From assembly GCA_020445335.1 (NCBI GenBank), contig JAGRGU010000095.1, forward strand, positions 1 through 49,248: a stretch of DNA of 49,248 nt, written 5' to 3'. Shown here in pieces: positions 1 through 8,993 of the stretch. The notes beneath the pieces are model-generated. The model saw only the letters and a list, made by a program, of their open reading frames with translations, had not been told where the DNA came from and searched no databases. The first letter of the stretch is position 1. Every line of letters starts with the position of its first letter. A program made the position numbers and the translations under genes. The DNA comes from Gammaproteobacteria bacterium (GTDB lineage Bacteria; Pseudomonadota; Gammaproteobacteria; Chromatiales; Chromatiaceae).

Positions 1-618
1 CAGGTGGAGTTTCAGCCCATGCCACTGGCGGTCAAGGCAGACGCGCCCTGGAAGACGCTGAAAGAGTTCGCCGAGAACTGCAGGGCTAATCCCGGCAAGG
101 TGAAAATGGCCAACTCGGGTACCGGCAGTGCCACCCATCTGGCATCGATCGCCATGGCCGAGGCGATGGGCTGCGATGTCATTCATCTGCCTGTCGGGGT
201 CAAGCGCCGTAATGCGACCGTGTTGTCAGGCGAGGCCGATGCCGCGAATGGCCCGTTAACAGCGGTACTGAATCTGAAGCGCGCCGGCAAGCTACGGCTG
301 CTGGCGGTACCCAGCGCCAAGCGCAATCCGTTGATACCCGATGTTCCGACTGCCACGGAAGAGGGTTATCCGGTCGAGTTCGATCTGTTCCGTAGCGTCT
401 CCGTGCCGAAGGGTACGCCGAAGGCAATCAAGGACAAACTTTATATGGCGATGGAGAAAGCAGCCAACTCCGGCGCGTTCCAATCACTGGCGAGCAAGAA
501 GGGGTTTACCATCGCTCTGATGAGACTGGATGAATTCGATGCCATGTTGGCGCAGGAGGACGCGAAGGTTGCCCGCATAATGAAAGGCGCCGGTCTCTAC
601 CAGTCGAAATCAAAATAA
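1..618 (+). CDS. TctC-type solute-binding protein, 5'-truncated
   Basis: This is the C-terminal two thirds of a Bug/TctC periplasmic binding protein, the ligand-capturing part of a tripartite tricarboxylate transporter. The frame is open from the first base, so the true start and signal peptide lie outside the window; the GTG at 4 is internal. Family features seen are a segment reading NSGTGSATHL, where these proteins contact the ligand carboxylate, and the stretch VPTATEEGYP, close to the usual VPT..E.G...... signature. TctB and TctA genes follow at once, confirming the transporter. The ligand is unknown; family members bind carboxylates, sugar acids and many other small acids. The family call is firm, the substrate is not. 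Confidence 0.9.
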   Translation, partial: QVEFQPMPLAVKADAPWKTLKEFAENCRANPGKVKMANSGTGSATHLASIAMAEAMGCDVIHLPVGVKRRNATVLSGEADAANGPLTAVLNLKRAGKLRLLAVPSAKRNPLIPDVPTATEEGYPVEFDLFRSVSVPKGTPKAIKDKLYMAMEKAANSGAFQSLASKKGFTIALMRLDEFDAMLAQEDAKVARIMKGAGLYQSKSK

Positions 619-663
619 CGATATTCCCGGTTGAGGCAGAACGGGCAGAATAGTGAATCGACC

Positions 664-1122
664 ATGAGCATGCCGTTCAAAAACATAGTGGCCGGTATTG
701 TTTTGTTGTTGTTCGGTATTGCTTACGGCTGGTTCGCTTCCGATCTGCCCGACCGGGGTGCCATCAACGTACCGGGACCGCCGTTTTTCCCGCAACTGAT
801 AGCTGCAATGATCGTCTGCCTGGCCGCTGTGCTGATCTCTCAAGGCGCAGTGGAGTGTCGAAAATCGGGCTTCCAGTCGATCAGATTGGCGATTCCGGTA
901 AAGGCGATCGCGGTATTGGCTCTCATCGCGGTGTTCATCGCGCTATTGCCGATAGTGGGATTTCTGTTCGGTGGTATTCCTTTCTTCGCCATGCTGATGT
1001 ACCTCAGCGGCGCCAACAGATGGGGGCTAATTGCTTTGGGATCGGTCGCTATCCCCGTCGTGCTCTTCTATCTCTTTCGCGACGGATTCCATATTCTGTT
1101 GCCGCACGCAAGCTGGATGTAG
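664..1122 (+). CDS. TctB-type small membrane subunit of tripartite transporter
   Basis: A 152-residue inner-membrane protein with about four hydrophobic segments, the usual form of TctB/DUF1468, the small membrane subunit of tripartite tricarboxylate transporters. The first helix is rich in V, L and F (residues about 7-27) and is followed by a proline- and glycine-rich loop. I chose the ATG at 664; a TTG at 631 would add eleven polar residues before the first helix. It sits 45 bp after tctC, and its stop codon lies seven bases before the tctA start, so the three are surely one transcript. TctB sequences are poorly conserved, so much of this call rests on position between TctC and TctA. Confidence 0.85.
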   Translation: MSMPFKNIVAGIVLLLFGIAYGWFASDLPDRGAINVPGPPFFPQLIAAMIVCLAAVLISQGAVECRKSGFQSIRLAIPVKAIAVLALIAVFIALLPIVGFLFGGIPFFAMLMYLSGANRWGLIALGSVAIPVVLFYLFRDGFHILLPHASWM

Positions 1123-1128
1123 ACAAAC

Positions 1129-2646
1129 ATGTCCGGAGACATCGCTCTCGGTTTTGCGCAGGCTTCACAGTTCGCCACCCTGATCGCCACGGCAATCGGT
1201 GTGGTTCTCGGGCTGATCGTCGGCATGATACCCGGAATGACCATCAGTACCGGTATCATCATCCTGCTGCCCATGACTTTTTCGCTGGATCCGGACCTCT
1301 CCATCGCCATGCTGTTGGGATTGTACGTCGCGGGGATGACCGGCGGCAGCTTCTCCGCGATACTGTTGAATATTCCAGGTACCCCCTCAGCTTCGGCAAC
1401 AGCGCTTGACGGCTATCCCATGACGCAGAACGGCGCGCCTGGGCGCGCGCTTGGTGTGGCAATCGTCGCGAGTTTCGCGGGCGGTATGATCAGCTTCTCC
1501 TGTCTCTATTTCATATCGCCGTTACTGGCCAACCTGGCGCTCGAGTTCAGGGCGGTGGATCTGTTCTCCCTGGTCTTCTTCGGCCTTACGGTGATTTGCA
1601 GCTTTTGCGCCAAATCGCTGGTAAAGGGTCTGATATCCGCGGCGATCGGCTTGATGATCGTGACGGTCGGTCAAGATCCGATGATGGGGACCGCTCGCTT
1701 CACCTTCGGTGACGCAGACCTGCTCTCCGGCATCCACTTTCTGACCGCAATGATCGGTCTGTTCGCGGTCCCGCAGATCGTCGAGAATATCGTCAATCCG
1801 GAGCCGGGAATCACTCTTTCCCGCTTGCGCATGAAGTTCAAAAACGTATTTCCGAAACTGCAGGATATCAAAAGAATTCTATTGCCGATTTCGATCGGTG
1901 GACCGATCGGATCCTTTCTCGGCGTCCTCCCCGGAGCCGGCGGGCCGATCGCGGCGTTCATCAGTTATGACTATGCCAGGAAGGTCAACAGGCGTCCGGA
2001 GGATTTCGGCAAAGGCACTCCCGAAGGCATAGCCGCGCCTGAGTCCGCCAACAATGCGGTAACCGGGGGTGCGCTGATCCCCATGATGACTCTTGGGATT
2101 CCGGGCGACCCCGTCACCGCGATCCTGATCGGTGCCTTGTTGGTCCACGGGCTGGCTCCCGGTCCGATGCTGTTTATCGAGCAGGCGGACTTCGCTTACG
2201 GACTGATTTTTTCGTTTTTCTGGGCGAACATCTTCAACCTTTTTATCGCGCTGGCCGGAATCAGTTTGTTGATCAAGGTACTGGCGACCCCACGCGCGAT
2301 CCTGTTGCCGACCATTGCGCTGTTGTGCGTGATCGGCAGCTATGCTCTTCGCAACTCTTTTTTCGATATCTGGGTGATGCTTGGTTTTGGCCTGATAGGC
2401 CTGGCCATGCGTTGGCTGAATATACCGGTGGTGCCGCTGCTGCTGGCCCTGGTCCTGGGACGCCCTCTGGAAGAGCACCTGCGTGTCACATTGACGGCGT
2501 CGCAGGGCGATCTGACCGTTTTCTTCACCTCGACATACAGTCTTGTCTTTTTGACTCTCGCGGCGCTCTCGGTCGTGTGGTCTTTGGTCATCGAACCCCG
2601 ACGCGAGCGGGCAAAGCAATGCCGGATCGCGGAAGGGACAAAATAG
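1129..2646 (+). CDS. TctA-type large permease subunit of tripartite transporter
   Basis: A 505-residue polytopic membrane protein with about twelve hydrophobic segments, matching TctA, the transporting subunit that works with TctB and the periplasmic TctC in ion-coupled solute uptake. Family motifs are clear: GLIVGMIPGMTI near residues 28-40, a GSFSAILLNIPGTP segment, LGVLPGAGGPIAAF in the second half, and PGDPVTAILIGALL further on. The two glycine- and proline-rich motifs belong to the internal repeat typical of TctA. Length is normal for the family. Six bases separate it from tctB, and the catabolic genes start 18 bp after its stop, so transport and breakdown of the substrate are probably expressed together. 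Confidence 0.93.
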   Translation: MSGDIALGFAQASQFATLIATAIGVVLGLIVGMIPGMTISTGIIILLPMTFSLDPDLSIAMLLGLYVAGMTGGSFSAILLNIPGTPSASATALDGYPMTQNGAPGRALGVAIVASFAGGMISFSCLYFISPLLANLALEFRAVDLFSLVFFGLTVICSFCAKSLVKGLISAAIGLMIVTVGQDPMMGTARFTFGDADLLSGIHFLTAMIGLFAVPQIVENIVNPEPGITLSRLRMKFKNVFPKLQDIKRILLPISIGGPIGSFLGVLPGAGGPIAAFISYDYARKVNRRPEDFGKGTPEGIAAPESANNAVTGGALIPMMTLGIPGDPVTAILIGALLVHGLAPGPMLFIEQADFAYGLIFSFFWANIFNLFIALAGISLLIKVLATPRAILLPTIALLCVIGSYALRNSFFDIWVMLGFGLIGLAMRWLNIPVVPLLLALVLGRPLEEHLRVTLTASQGDLTVFFTSTYSLVFLTLAALSVVWSLVIEPRRERAKQCRIAEGTK

Positions 2647-2664
2647 TCGTAGGGCAATTGCGAT

Positions 2665-4539
2665 ATGGAAACTGAACTATCGAAACAGATGCGGGTTCGC
2701 GCTCGGGCGATCGCCCGCCACGGCAGCATTGCAGCGGCAATGGAGCAAGGCGAACTGGCGCGGCAGTTCGACACCACGTTGTCGGAAGGCGTGGTGCTGG
2801 GTCTGCTGAAACAAGGGGTGCGAAAGTATCTCGCAATCTTCGGGCACGGCTCCACGGATCTCGGCGAAGTGTTGCGAGTCTACGAAGAGGAAGGGGTTGT
2901 GCGTACCTGGAATTGCCGCAACGAAATCGCCATGGCACACACGGCGACAGCGCTCTCCTGGCAGTATGGCGAGGTCTCCGCAGTGATCACATCGATAGGC
3001 CCCGGCGCCCTGCAGGCCATGGCCGGATCGCTGGCGGCGGCAAGCAATGGCGTTGGTGTCTATCATATCTACGGCGACGAAACGACGCACGGCGAAGGAT
3101 ACAACATGCAGCAGGTACCCAAGCCGCAACAGGGGCTTTTCGGTCAGATGACCGCTGCCATGGGCGAGAGCTATGTCCTGCATACCCCTCAGGCGCTTCG
3201 CGACATGTTGCGGAAGGGGACCGCACGCGTGCATCACCCGACCAAGGCAGGCCCCTTCTACATACTCCTCCCGCTGAACACCCAGCCACAGGCGCTCGCG
3301 GTGAATCTCGAAGGGTTGCCCGAGAAACTCGACGCACCCCGGCTGGCGGCAGCGGATGACGCAATTTTTCTCGCCGCAGCGGAAAAGATCCGGTCGCATG
3401 CAAAGATTGTTATCAAGGTGGGCGGCGGCGGGCGTCGTCACGCAGCGGCGATCAGGCGGCTGGCCGAAGCCAGCGGCGCGGTTGCAGTGCTTTCACCCGG
3501 CTCGACCGGAGTATTGCCCGATGCGCACCCCCAGAATATGCACGTGGGGGGCTCGAAAGGGTCGATATCGGGAAACTATGCCATGGCCAACGGCGAACTG
3601 TTGATCGTAATCGGATCCCGCGCTGTATGTCAGGCGGACAGTTCCGGCATAGGCTACGAAAATGCCAAGGCGGTTATCAACATCAATGCCGATCTCAGCG
3701 ATGTAAGCCACTACAATCAGACCCTCGCCTTATGGGGAGACATCGGCGCGAATATCGACCGGCTGCTCGCTGTTCTCGGAGAGATCGACATGGCCGGGCG
3801 CCGCGAGTGGCTCGACGCCTGCGCCGCCAAAAAAGCGGAGTGGCGCGATTTCAAGGAGAGTCGCTACGCGGTCCCACCGCTGCAGGACGAGGCCTTCGAC
3901 AGAGCGCTGTTGACCCAGCCTGTCGCCATCAAGCTGGTTGCCGATTTTGCCAGCGAGATCGGTGCCGTAAAATTTTTCGATGCCGGCGATGTACAGGCCA
4001 ACGGATTCCAGATCGTCGAGGACGATCATCCCGGCCAATCCTTTACCGACTCCGGAGCCTCCTACATGGGGTTCGCGGTCTCCGCAATCCCGGCTGGCGG
4101 AATTGCCGACAATCCGCAATACAGTATCGCCTTCAGCGGCGACGGCTCGTTCATGATGAATCCACAGGTTCTGATCGACGCGGTAGAGCACGGCGCCCGC
4201 GGAATGGTGGTGATATTCGATAACCGGCGCATGGCCGCCATATCGGGGCTGCAGTGGGCGCAATACGGGCACGACTACCGCACCAATGACGGAGTCGCGG
4301 TGGATTACGTTCGCCTGGCCAATGCGGTCGATGGCGTATTGGCGGTCGACGGCGGCGGCGATGCCGAAGCGCTCTCCTCGGCGTTGCGCACGGCCAGGGC
4401 GCACGATGGTCTGGCGCTGGTCTGGGTTCCGGTTTACGCCGGCGAAGACGATCGCGGAGGTATGGGCGCCTATGGTTCCTGGAACGTGGGCAACTGGTGC
4501 GAAGACGTGCAGAAACGCTGGCACTCACAGAACATCTGA
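2665..4539 (+). CDS. IolD-like thiamine-diphosphate enzyme
   Basis: A 624-residue thiamine-diphosphate enzyme resembling IolD, the ring-opening hydrolase of inositol breakdown that cleaves a cyclic 1,2-diketone. Residues 58-62 read FGHGS and Glu87 lies in an NE..MAH motif, the usual cofactor-activating glutamate of this superfamily. GPGA follows near residue 112. The diphosphate-binding motif is GDG at 492-494 with Asp-Asn at 519-520. The C-terminal Y-S-W-x-VG segment also recalls IolD. The order Pyr domain, central domain, PP domain is normal. No iolB, iolC, iolE or iolG is present in the window, so the substrate is likely not the standard inositol intermediate. Other decarboxylase or ligase chemistry of the superfamily cannot be excluded. 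Confidence 0.8.
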   Translation: METELSKQMRVRARAIARHGSIAAAMEQGELARQFDTTLSEGVVLGLLKQGVRKYLAIFGHGSTDLGEVLRVYEEEGVVRTWNCRNEIAMAHTATALSWQYGEVSAVITSIGPGALQAMAGSLAAASNGVGVYHIYGDETTHGEGYNMQQVPKPQQGLFGQMTAAMGESYVLHTPQALRDMLRKGTARVHHPTKAGPFYILLPLNTQPQALAVNLEGLPEKLDAPRLAAADDAIFLAAAEKIRSHAKIVIKVGGGGRRHAAAIRRLAEASGAVAVLSPGSTGVLPDAHPQNMHVGGSKGSISGNYAMANGELLIVIGSRAVCQADSSGIGYENAKAVININADLSDVSHYNQTLALWGDIGANIDRLLAVLGEIDMAGRREWLDACAAKKAEWRDFKESRYAVPPLQDEAFDRALLTQPVAIKLVADFASEIGAVKFFDAGDVQANGFQIVEDDHPGQSFTDSGASYMGFAVSAIPAGGIADNPQYSIAFSGDGSFMMNPQVLIDAVEHGARGMVVIFDNRRMAAISGLQWAQYGHDYRTNDGVAVDYVRLANAVDGVLAVDGGGDAEALSSALRTARAHDGLALVWVPVYAGEDDRGGMGAYGSWNVGNWCEDVQKRWHSQNI

Positions 4540-4552
4540 AGGAGAGGCGCAT

Positions 4553-5989
4553 ATGTTCGAGCAGTATGGACTCTATATAGACGGTAGCTGGCGGCCCGCT
4601 GCCGATGGCGCGGTCAGGAAGGTCTTCGACCCTGCCACCGAGGAACTTTTGGGAACCATCCCCGCGGCCACCGTGGAAGATCTGGATGCAGCTCTCGCCG
4701 CCGCTCAACGGGGCCTCAAAATCTGGCGTGGCACCAATCCCTGGGAGCGCGGCGCGAAGATTCGCAAGGCCGCTGATCTTATCCGCGAACGCGTCCAGGA
4801 GATCGCGGCCCTGATGAGTGCGGAGACGGGGAAGCCACTGGCCGAGGCGGTTGCGGAAACCAACGCTTCGGCCGACCAGTTCGAGTGGTATGCGGAAGAG
4901 ACCAAACGCATCTACGGCCAAACGATCGAGGGTCGTACCCCCGATGTGCGAATGTCGGTCGTCTATCAGCCGGTAGGTGTGGTCGCCGCATTCTCCGCCT
5001 GGAATTTCCCTGCGCTGTTGCCGGCGCGCAAAATCGCCGCCGCCCTGGGAGCGGGTTGCGCGATAATCATCAAGCCGGCGGGAGAAGCGCCCGGTTCCTG
5101 CATGGCACTGATCCAGGCCTGCCACGATGCCGGGATCCCGGCCGGTGTGGTCAACTTTGTCTGTGGGGACTCTTCGTTGATCGCGCCTTATTTGATCGGT
5201 TCTCCGGTGGTGCGCAAAGTCTCGCTCACGGGTTCCGTTCAGGTCGGGCAGGAGATCCTGCGACTGGCTGCCGCAGGTGTGAAGAAGGTGACAATGGAAC
5301 TGGGCGGACATGGACCGGTGCTGGTGTTCGACGACGCCGATGTGGAAGCGGCCGCGCGCGGTTGCGCCGCAACCAAGTTCCGCAACTGCGGTCAGGTCTG
5401 CATCTCTCCATCACGCTTTTTCGTACACGAACGTGTCTACGATGAGTTTGCTGCCGTTTTCGCCGAGGTCGCCAATGGCCTGAAGGTCGGGCGCGGTCAC
5501 GAGGAAGGGGTTCAGATGGGTCCCATGGCCAACGCGCGGGGACTGATCACCGCGAAAGAGATGATTCAGGATGCTGTCGATCGCGGTGCCGAGCTGCTGG
5601 CCGGTGGCGGGACGCCGCCCGGGTTGGACAGGGGATTCTTCCTGCAGCCGACGGTGCTCGGTCACATCGCCGACGATGCCAGGATCATGCTGGAGGAGCC
5701 CTTTGCACCGGTTGCTCCCATCACCAGCTTCCAGAGCCTCGACGAGGTACTTGAACGCGCCAATGCCCTGCCTTTCGGTCTGGCCGGATATATCTTTACC
5801 TCATCGCTGCGCAACGCCCATGTCGCCGCCGAGTCGTTGGAGTGCGGCATGGTCGGCGTGAATGAAATGTTGTTGGCGACGGCAGAAGCGCCTTTTGGCG
5901 GCATCAAGGAGAGTGGCATGGGCCGCGAGGGAGGCTCGCTCGGCATCAAGGACTACCTGGAACCGAAATATATAAAGATGAAGTTGTAA
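4553..5989 (+). CDS. NAD(P)-dependent aldehyde dehydrogenase
   Basis: A 478-residue aldehyde dehydrogenase that would oxidise an aldehyde intermediate to its acid. The catalytic cysteine is Cys283 in the GQVC motif and the general base is Glu249 in MELGG. The nucleotide-binding stretch FSAWNFP (residues 147-153), IIKPAGEAP, and LTGSVQVGQ are all in place. The start at 4553 is preceded by an AGGAGAGG ribosome-binding site; an earlier in-frame ATG at 4286 would overlap the TPP-enzyme gene by about 250 bases and is rejected. Size and motifs fit the succinate-semialdehyde or 2-oxoglutarate-semialdehyde dehydrogenase branch. The second would suit a sugar-acid route ending in 2-oxoglutarate, but this is inference from the adjacent dehydratase. 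Confidence 0.92.
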   Translation: MFEQYGLYIDGSWRPAADGAVRKVFDPATEELLGTIPAATVEDLDAALAAAQRGLKIWRGTNPWERGAKIRKAADLIRERVQEIAALMSAETGKPLAEAVAETNASADQFEWYAEETKRIYGQTIEGRTPDVRMSVVYQPVGVVAAFSAWNFPALLPARKIAAALGAGCAIIIKPAGEAPGSCMALIQACHDAGIPAGVVNFVCGDSSLIAPYLIGSPVVRKVSLTGSVQVGQEILRLAAAGVKKVTMELGGHGPVLVFDDADVEAAARGCAATKFRNCGQVCISPSRFFVHERVYDEFAAVFAEVANGLKVGRGHEEGVQMGPMANARGLITAKEMIQDAVDRGAELLAGGGTPPGLDRGFFLQPTVLGHIADDARIMLEEPFAPVAPITSFQSLDEVLERANALPFGLAGYIFTSSLRNAHVAAESLECGMVGVNEMLLATAEAPFGGIKESGMGREGGSLGIKDYLEPKYIKMKL

Positions 5990-5993
5990 TGCC

Positions 5994-7709
5994 ATGAACG
6001 ACTCTCCCGACAAGAAAGGCCTGGCACAAGGACTGACCAACTACGGCGATACCGGATTTGCGGTTTATCTGCGCCGCTCGTTTGCCAAATCCATGGGCTA
6101 TTCCAGTGAGATGTTATCCCGTCCGATCGTCGGAATCGCCTATACCCCGAGCGGTTTCAACAACTGTCACCGCCACTTTCCAGAACTGCTCGATGCGGTA
6201 AAGCGCGGGGTGATCGCGGCCGGTGGTCTGCCGCTGGATTTCCCCACCGTCTCCCTGGGGGAGGTATTCCTGAACCCGACGAGCCTCTTCTACCGCAACC
6301 TGATGTCGATGGATACCGAGGAGATGATTCGCGCTCAACCGATCGACTCCGTGGTGCTGATGGGAGGCTGCGACAAGACGGTTCCCGCCCAGCTGATGGG
6401 TGCAGCATCGGCTGGAAAACCGGCGATTCAACTGGTTGGCGGGCCGATGCTGACCAGCCGCTACGGAGAGGAGCGGCTCGGAGCCTGTACCGACTGCCGC
6501 CGCTTCTGGGCGAAATATCGCGCCGGCGAAGTCTCGGACGAGGAGATTGAAACGATAGAGGGCGGTCTGGCGACCACCGCAGGAACCTGTGCCGTGATGG
6601 GGACCGCTTCCACCATGGCTTGCCTGACAGAGGCGTTGGGCATGATGCTGCCAGGTAGCGCCGCTATTCCGGCTGTCCACGCTGACCGCTTGCGAGCGGC
6701 CGAGGCGAGCGGCCGGCGAGCGGTTGAATTGATAGGTTCAGGGCTTACGCCTGAGAAAATCATAACCGAAGCGTCCATCGAGAATGCATTGCGTGTGTTG
6801 TTGGCTTTGGGAGGATCGACCAATGCCATTGTTCATCTGACCGCTATCGCCGGGCGTTTGGGCATAGAGATCAGCCTGGATCGCATGAACGACCTTTCCG
6901 ACAGCACCCCGGTATTGGTCAATCTCAAACCCACCGGCAGCCACTACATGGAGGATTTTTTTGCAGCCGGAGGCATGTCGGCGGTGCTGCGCGAACTGGA
7001 ACCGAAACTGCACCTCGACTGCATGACCATCGGCGGTGAAACCCTTGGGGAACGAATCGAAGCCGAGCGGAACCTCTACGTCGACCGCGCCGTTGTGGCA
7101 GCGGCCGACCGGCCGGTCGAGCCGAAGGGCGGCCTGGTGGCATTGTTTGGATCGCTGGCACCGCGTGGCGCGATTCTGAAGCGATCGGCGGCCGACGAGA
7201 AGCTGTTCGAAAAGGAGGGAAGGGCGCTGGTGTTCTCTTCCCTGGACGACCTGGCGGCACGCATAGACGATCCGGGACTCGATGTCACCGCCGACGACTT
7301 CCTTGTCCTGCAGAACGCCGGACCGAAAAGCCCGTCGGGTATGCCGGAGAGCGGTTATCTGCCGATTCCTGCGAAACTGGCAAAGGCAGGAGTAAAGGAT
7401 ATGGTGCGCATATCGGACGCACGCATGAGTGGTACGGCCTACGGCACGATCGTACTGCACGTGACTCCCGATGCCGCATCGGGCGGTCCGCTGGCGCTCG
7501 TGCGCGACGGAGATCGCATCCGTTTGAGTGTTGCGGCACGTCGAATAGATCTGCTGGTGGACGAGGAAGAACTGAAACGTCGGCGCGCCGAGCTTCCGCC
7601 GTCGCCGGCACCGCCGACGAGAGGCTATCAAAAACTCTATTTCGATTCAGTATTGCAGGCTGACAAAGGCTGCGACTTCAATTTTTTGCAAGGTGAGAGA
7701 GGCGACTAG
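5994..7709 (+). CDS. IlvD/Edd-family dehydratase, L-arabinonate dehydratase-like
   Basis: A 571-residue iron-sulfur dehydratase expected to convert a polyhydroxy acid to a 2-keto-3-deoxy acid. Three cysteines, Cys58 (FNNCH), Cys126 (GGCDKT) and Cys199 (AGTCA), fall where known L-arabinonate/xylonate dehydratases carry their [2Fe-2S] ligands. The SDARMSGT motif, which supplies the active-site serine, is present near residue 474. It differs clearly from the biosynthetic IlvD coded at 8994-10838, which lacks the first cysteine. It starts four bases after the aldehyde dehydrogenase stop, so it belongs to the same operon. Arabinonate is one plausible substrate, but the IolD-like gene is not part of that pathway, so the true substrate is open. 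Confidence 0.88.
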   Translation: MNDSPDKKGLAQGLTNYGDTGFAVYLRRSFAKSMGYSSEMLSRPIVGIAYTPSGFNNCHRHFPELLDAVKRGVIAAGGLPLDFPTVSLGEVFLNPTSLFYRNLMSMDTEEMIRAQPIDSVVLMGGCDKTVPAQLMGAASAGKPAIQLVGGPMLTSRYGEERLGACTDCRRFWAKYRAGEVSDEEIETIEGGLATTAGTCAVMGTASTMACLTEALGMMLPGSAAIPAVHADRLRAAEASGRRAVELIGSGLTPEKIITEASIENALRVLLALGGSTNAIVHLTAIAGRLGIEISLDRMNDLSDSTPVLVNLKPTGSHYMEDFFAAGGMSAVLRELEPKLHLDCMTIGGETLGERIEAERNLYVDRAVVAAADRPVEPKGGLVALFGSLAPRGAILKRSAADEKLFEKEGRALVFSSLDDLAARIDDPGLDVTADDFLVLQNAGPKSPSGMPESGYLPIPAKLAKAGVKDMVRISDARMSGTAYGTIVLHVTPDAASGGPLALVRDGDRIRLSVAARRIDLLVDEEELKRRRAELPPSPAPPTRGYQKLYFDSVLQADKGCDFNFLQGERGD

Positions 7710-7710
7710 C

Positions 7711-8622
7711 ATGCAGCATTCTATGTACGCATACATGAAACCGGGCTTGGTTCATTTCAAGGCATATCCTCAGGTCATGCAGGGACGGGACTATGTGGCA
7801 ACGCTGGAAAAGATCTGCGAGGACGATTTCTGGACGGCGGTCGAACTCGGTCCCGTCAAGGATGTACGCGAGCGGGATCGGGCGCGGAAGCTGTTGGAGG
7901 TGGCCGGCATGACCGTCTGCTACGCTACCCAGCCCACTATTCTGCCGCAGAAACTCAATCCGAATCATCTCGACAGAGGCGAACGTGCGCGCGTGATGCG
8001 GATCATCAAGAAGTGTGTGGATGAGGCTTATCAACTGGGCGCGGGATATCTGCGCATTATGTCCGGCAAGGATCCCGGCGACGAAAAACGCGAAGAGGCG
8101 AAAAAGGTGTTCGAGGAGTTCCTGCACGAACTCTGCGACTACACCAAGTCGCAGGGGGATATGGTGGTGACGCTCAAGATCTTCGACCGCGATATCGACA
8201 AGGAAGCGCTGATCGGGACCTTCAGCGATTCGCGCGATGTAGCGAAACCGGTCGCCGCCGACCACGACAATTTCGGCGTGTTGGCGGACCTCTCCCATTT
8301 CCCACTGCTACGCGAGGACCCCAAAGAGGCGATACAGTTGGTCAAGGAGTTCTTCATGCATTTCCACATCGGAAACTGCGTGGTGGAAAAAGGGCACTTC
8401 CTTTATGGAGACCTGCAGCCACGCTTTGGCGTTCCGGGCGGATCCGTCGATATGCCCGAGGTACGCGACTACTTTCGCTTACTGGTCGACGAGGGGTTGC
8501 TCAACTCCGACAATCCACCGGTACTGAGCACGGAGGTCCGTCCGCTGCTGGCCGAGGAGACTCCTGAGTTGGTGATTGCGAACGCCAAGAGGGTGATACG
8601 CACGGCCTGGGCATTGGCGTAG
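7711..8622 (+). CDS. Xylose-isomerase-like TIM-barrel protein
   Basis: A 303-residue protein of the sugar phosphate isomerase/epimerase superfamily, predicted to be a metal-dependent TIM barrel. Candidate metal ligands are the glutamate in TAVELG near residue 50, Asp-Leu-Ser-His near residues 192-195 and the His pair in FHIGN near residue 219. I place the start at the ATG at 7711, two bases after the dehydratase stop; a GAGAGG ribosome-binding site lies inside the end of the dehydratase gene, so translation is probably coupled. Members of this superfamily isomerise or epimerise sugars, or dehydrate keto-inositols. I cannot name its substrate. It closes the operon and a terminator-like hairpin follows about 200 bp on. 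Confidence 0.72.
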   Translation: MQHSMYAYMKPGLVHFKAYPQVMQGRDYVATLEKICEDDFWTAVELGPVKDVRERDRARKLLEVAGMTVCYATQPTILPQKLNPNHLDRGERARVMRIIKKCVDEAYQLGAGYLRIMSGKDPGDEKREEAKKVFEEFLHELCDYTKSQGDMVVTLKIFDRDIDKEALIGTFSDSRDVAKPVAADHDNFGVLADLSHFPLLREDPKEAIQLVKEFFMHFHIGNCVVEKGHFLYGDLQPRFGVPGGSVDMPEVRDYFRLLVDEGLLNSDNPPVLSTEVRPLLAEETPELVIANAKRVIRTAWALA

Positions 8623-8647
8623 TCGGGAGCACCGACGGTTGAGCCTG

Positions 8648-8695
8648 CCCGTCCCACTCAGAAACCTCAAGGAGCCTCGTTTCTGACGGAACGGG
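8648..8695. repeat. Interrupted inverted repeat after the catabolic operon
   Basis: CAGAAAC at 8659-8665 is matched by GTTTCTG at 8679-8685 across a 13-base loop, and the pair is flanked by CCCGT (8648-8652) and ACGGG (8691-8695). It could fold as a long hairpin with an internal loop. No T run follows, so it looks more like an mRNA-end stabiliser than a terminator. Confidence 0.4.
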
Positions 8696-8828
8696 AAGCG
8701 CAATTGGAAAGAACCCTGGGCTGCGGTAACGCGTTTCCGCGCAAGTCGATCCCAGTGGCCGGTAACGATGGGGCGGTTTGCGCTGCGCTTCGGGAAACGG
8801 ATCGACCGGCAGCCGCCGGAACCTACCG

Positions 8829-8850
8829 GGATCGGCCGCGATCCGCTTTT
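8829..8850 (+). terminator. Putative terminator of the catabolic operon
   Basis: GGATCG (8829-8834) and CGATCC (8839-8844) form a perfect six-base stem with a four-base loop, followed by GC and four T. This is a short but plausible intrinsic terminator for the plus-strand operon. The 8623-8993 gap otherwise shows only weak ORFs with no family resemblance. Confidence 0.45.
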
Positions 8851-8993
8851 AGCGATCAGTTGCGGCCGACTCCGGCGTGCTCAACTCCAGCCGATTGAGC
8901 GTATTCGTCGCCACCGAAGGATTGCCAGGGTCCTGAACGCGAACCCGGGCAGCGGCGTTGAGGTTCTGCCTGTCCCGTGGTTAACGATGCGGA

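Noticed and set aside
4286..4552. N-terminal extension of the aldehyde dehydrogenase
   Set aside because: It would lie in another frame inside the TPP-enzyme gene; the ATG at 4553 with AGGAGAGG fits the family N terminus.
8704..8898. 64-codon frame after the catabolic operon
   Set aside because: A poor start and no similarity; it runs through the terminator-like hairpin.
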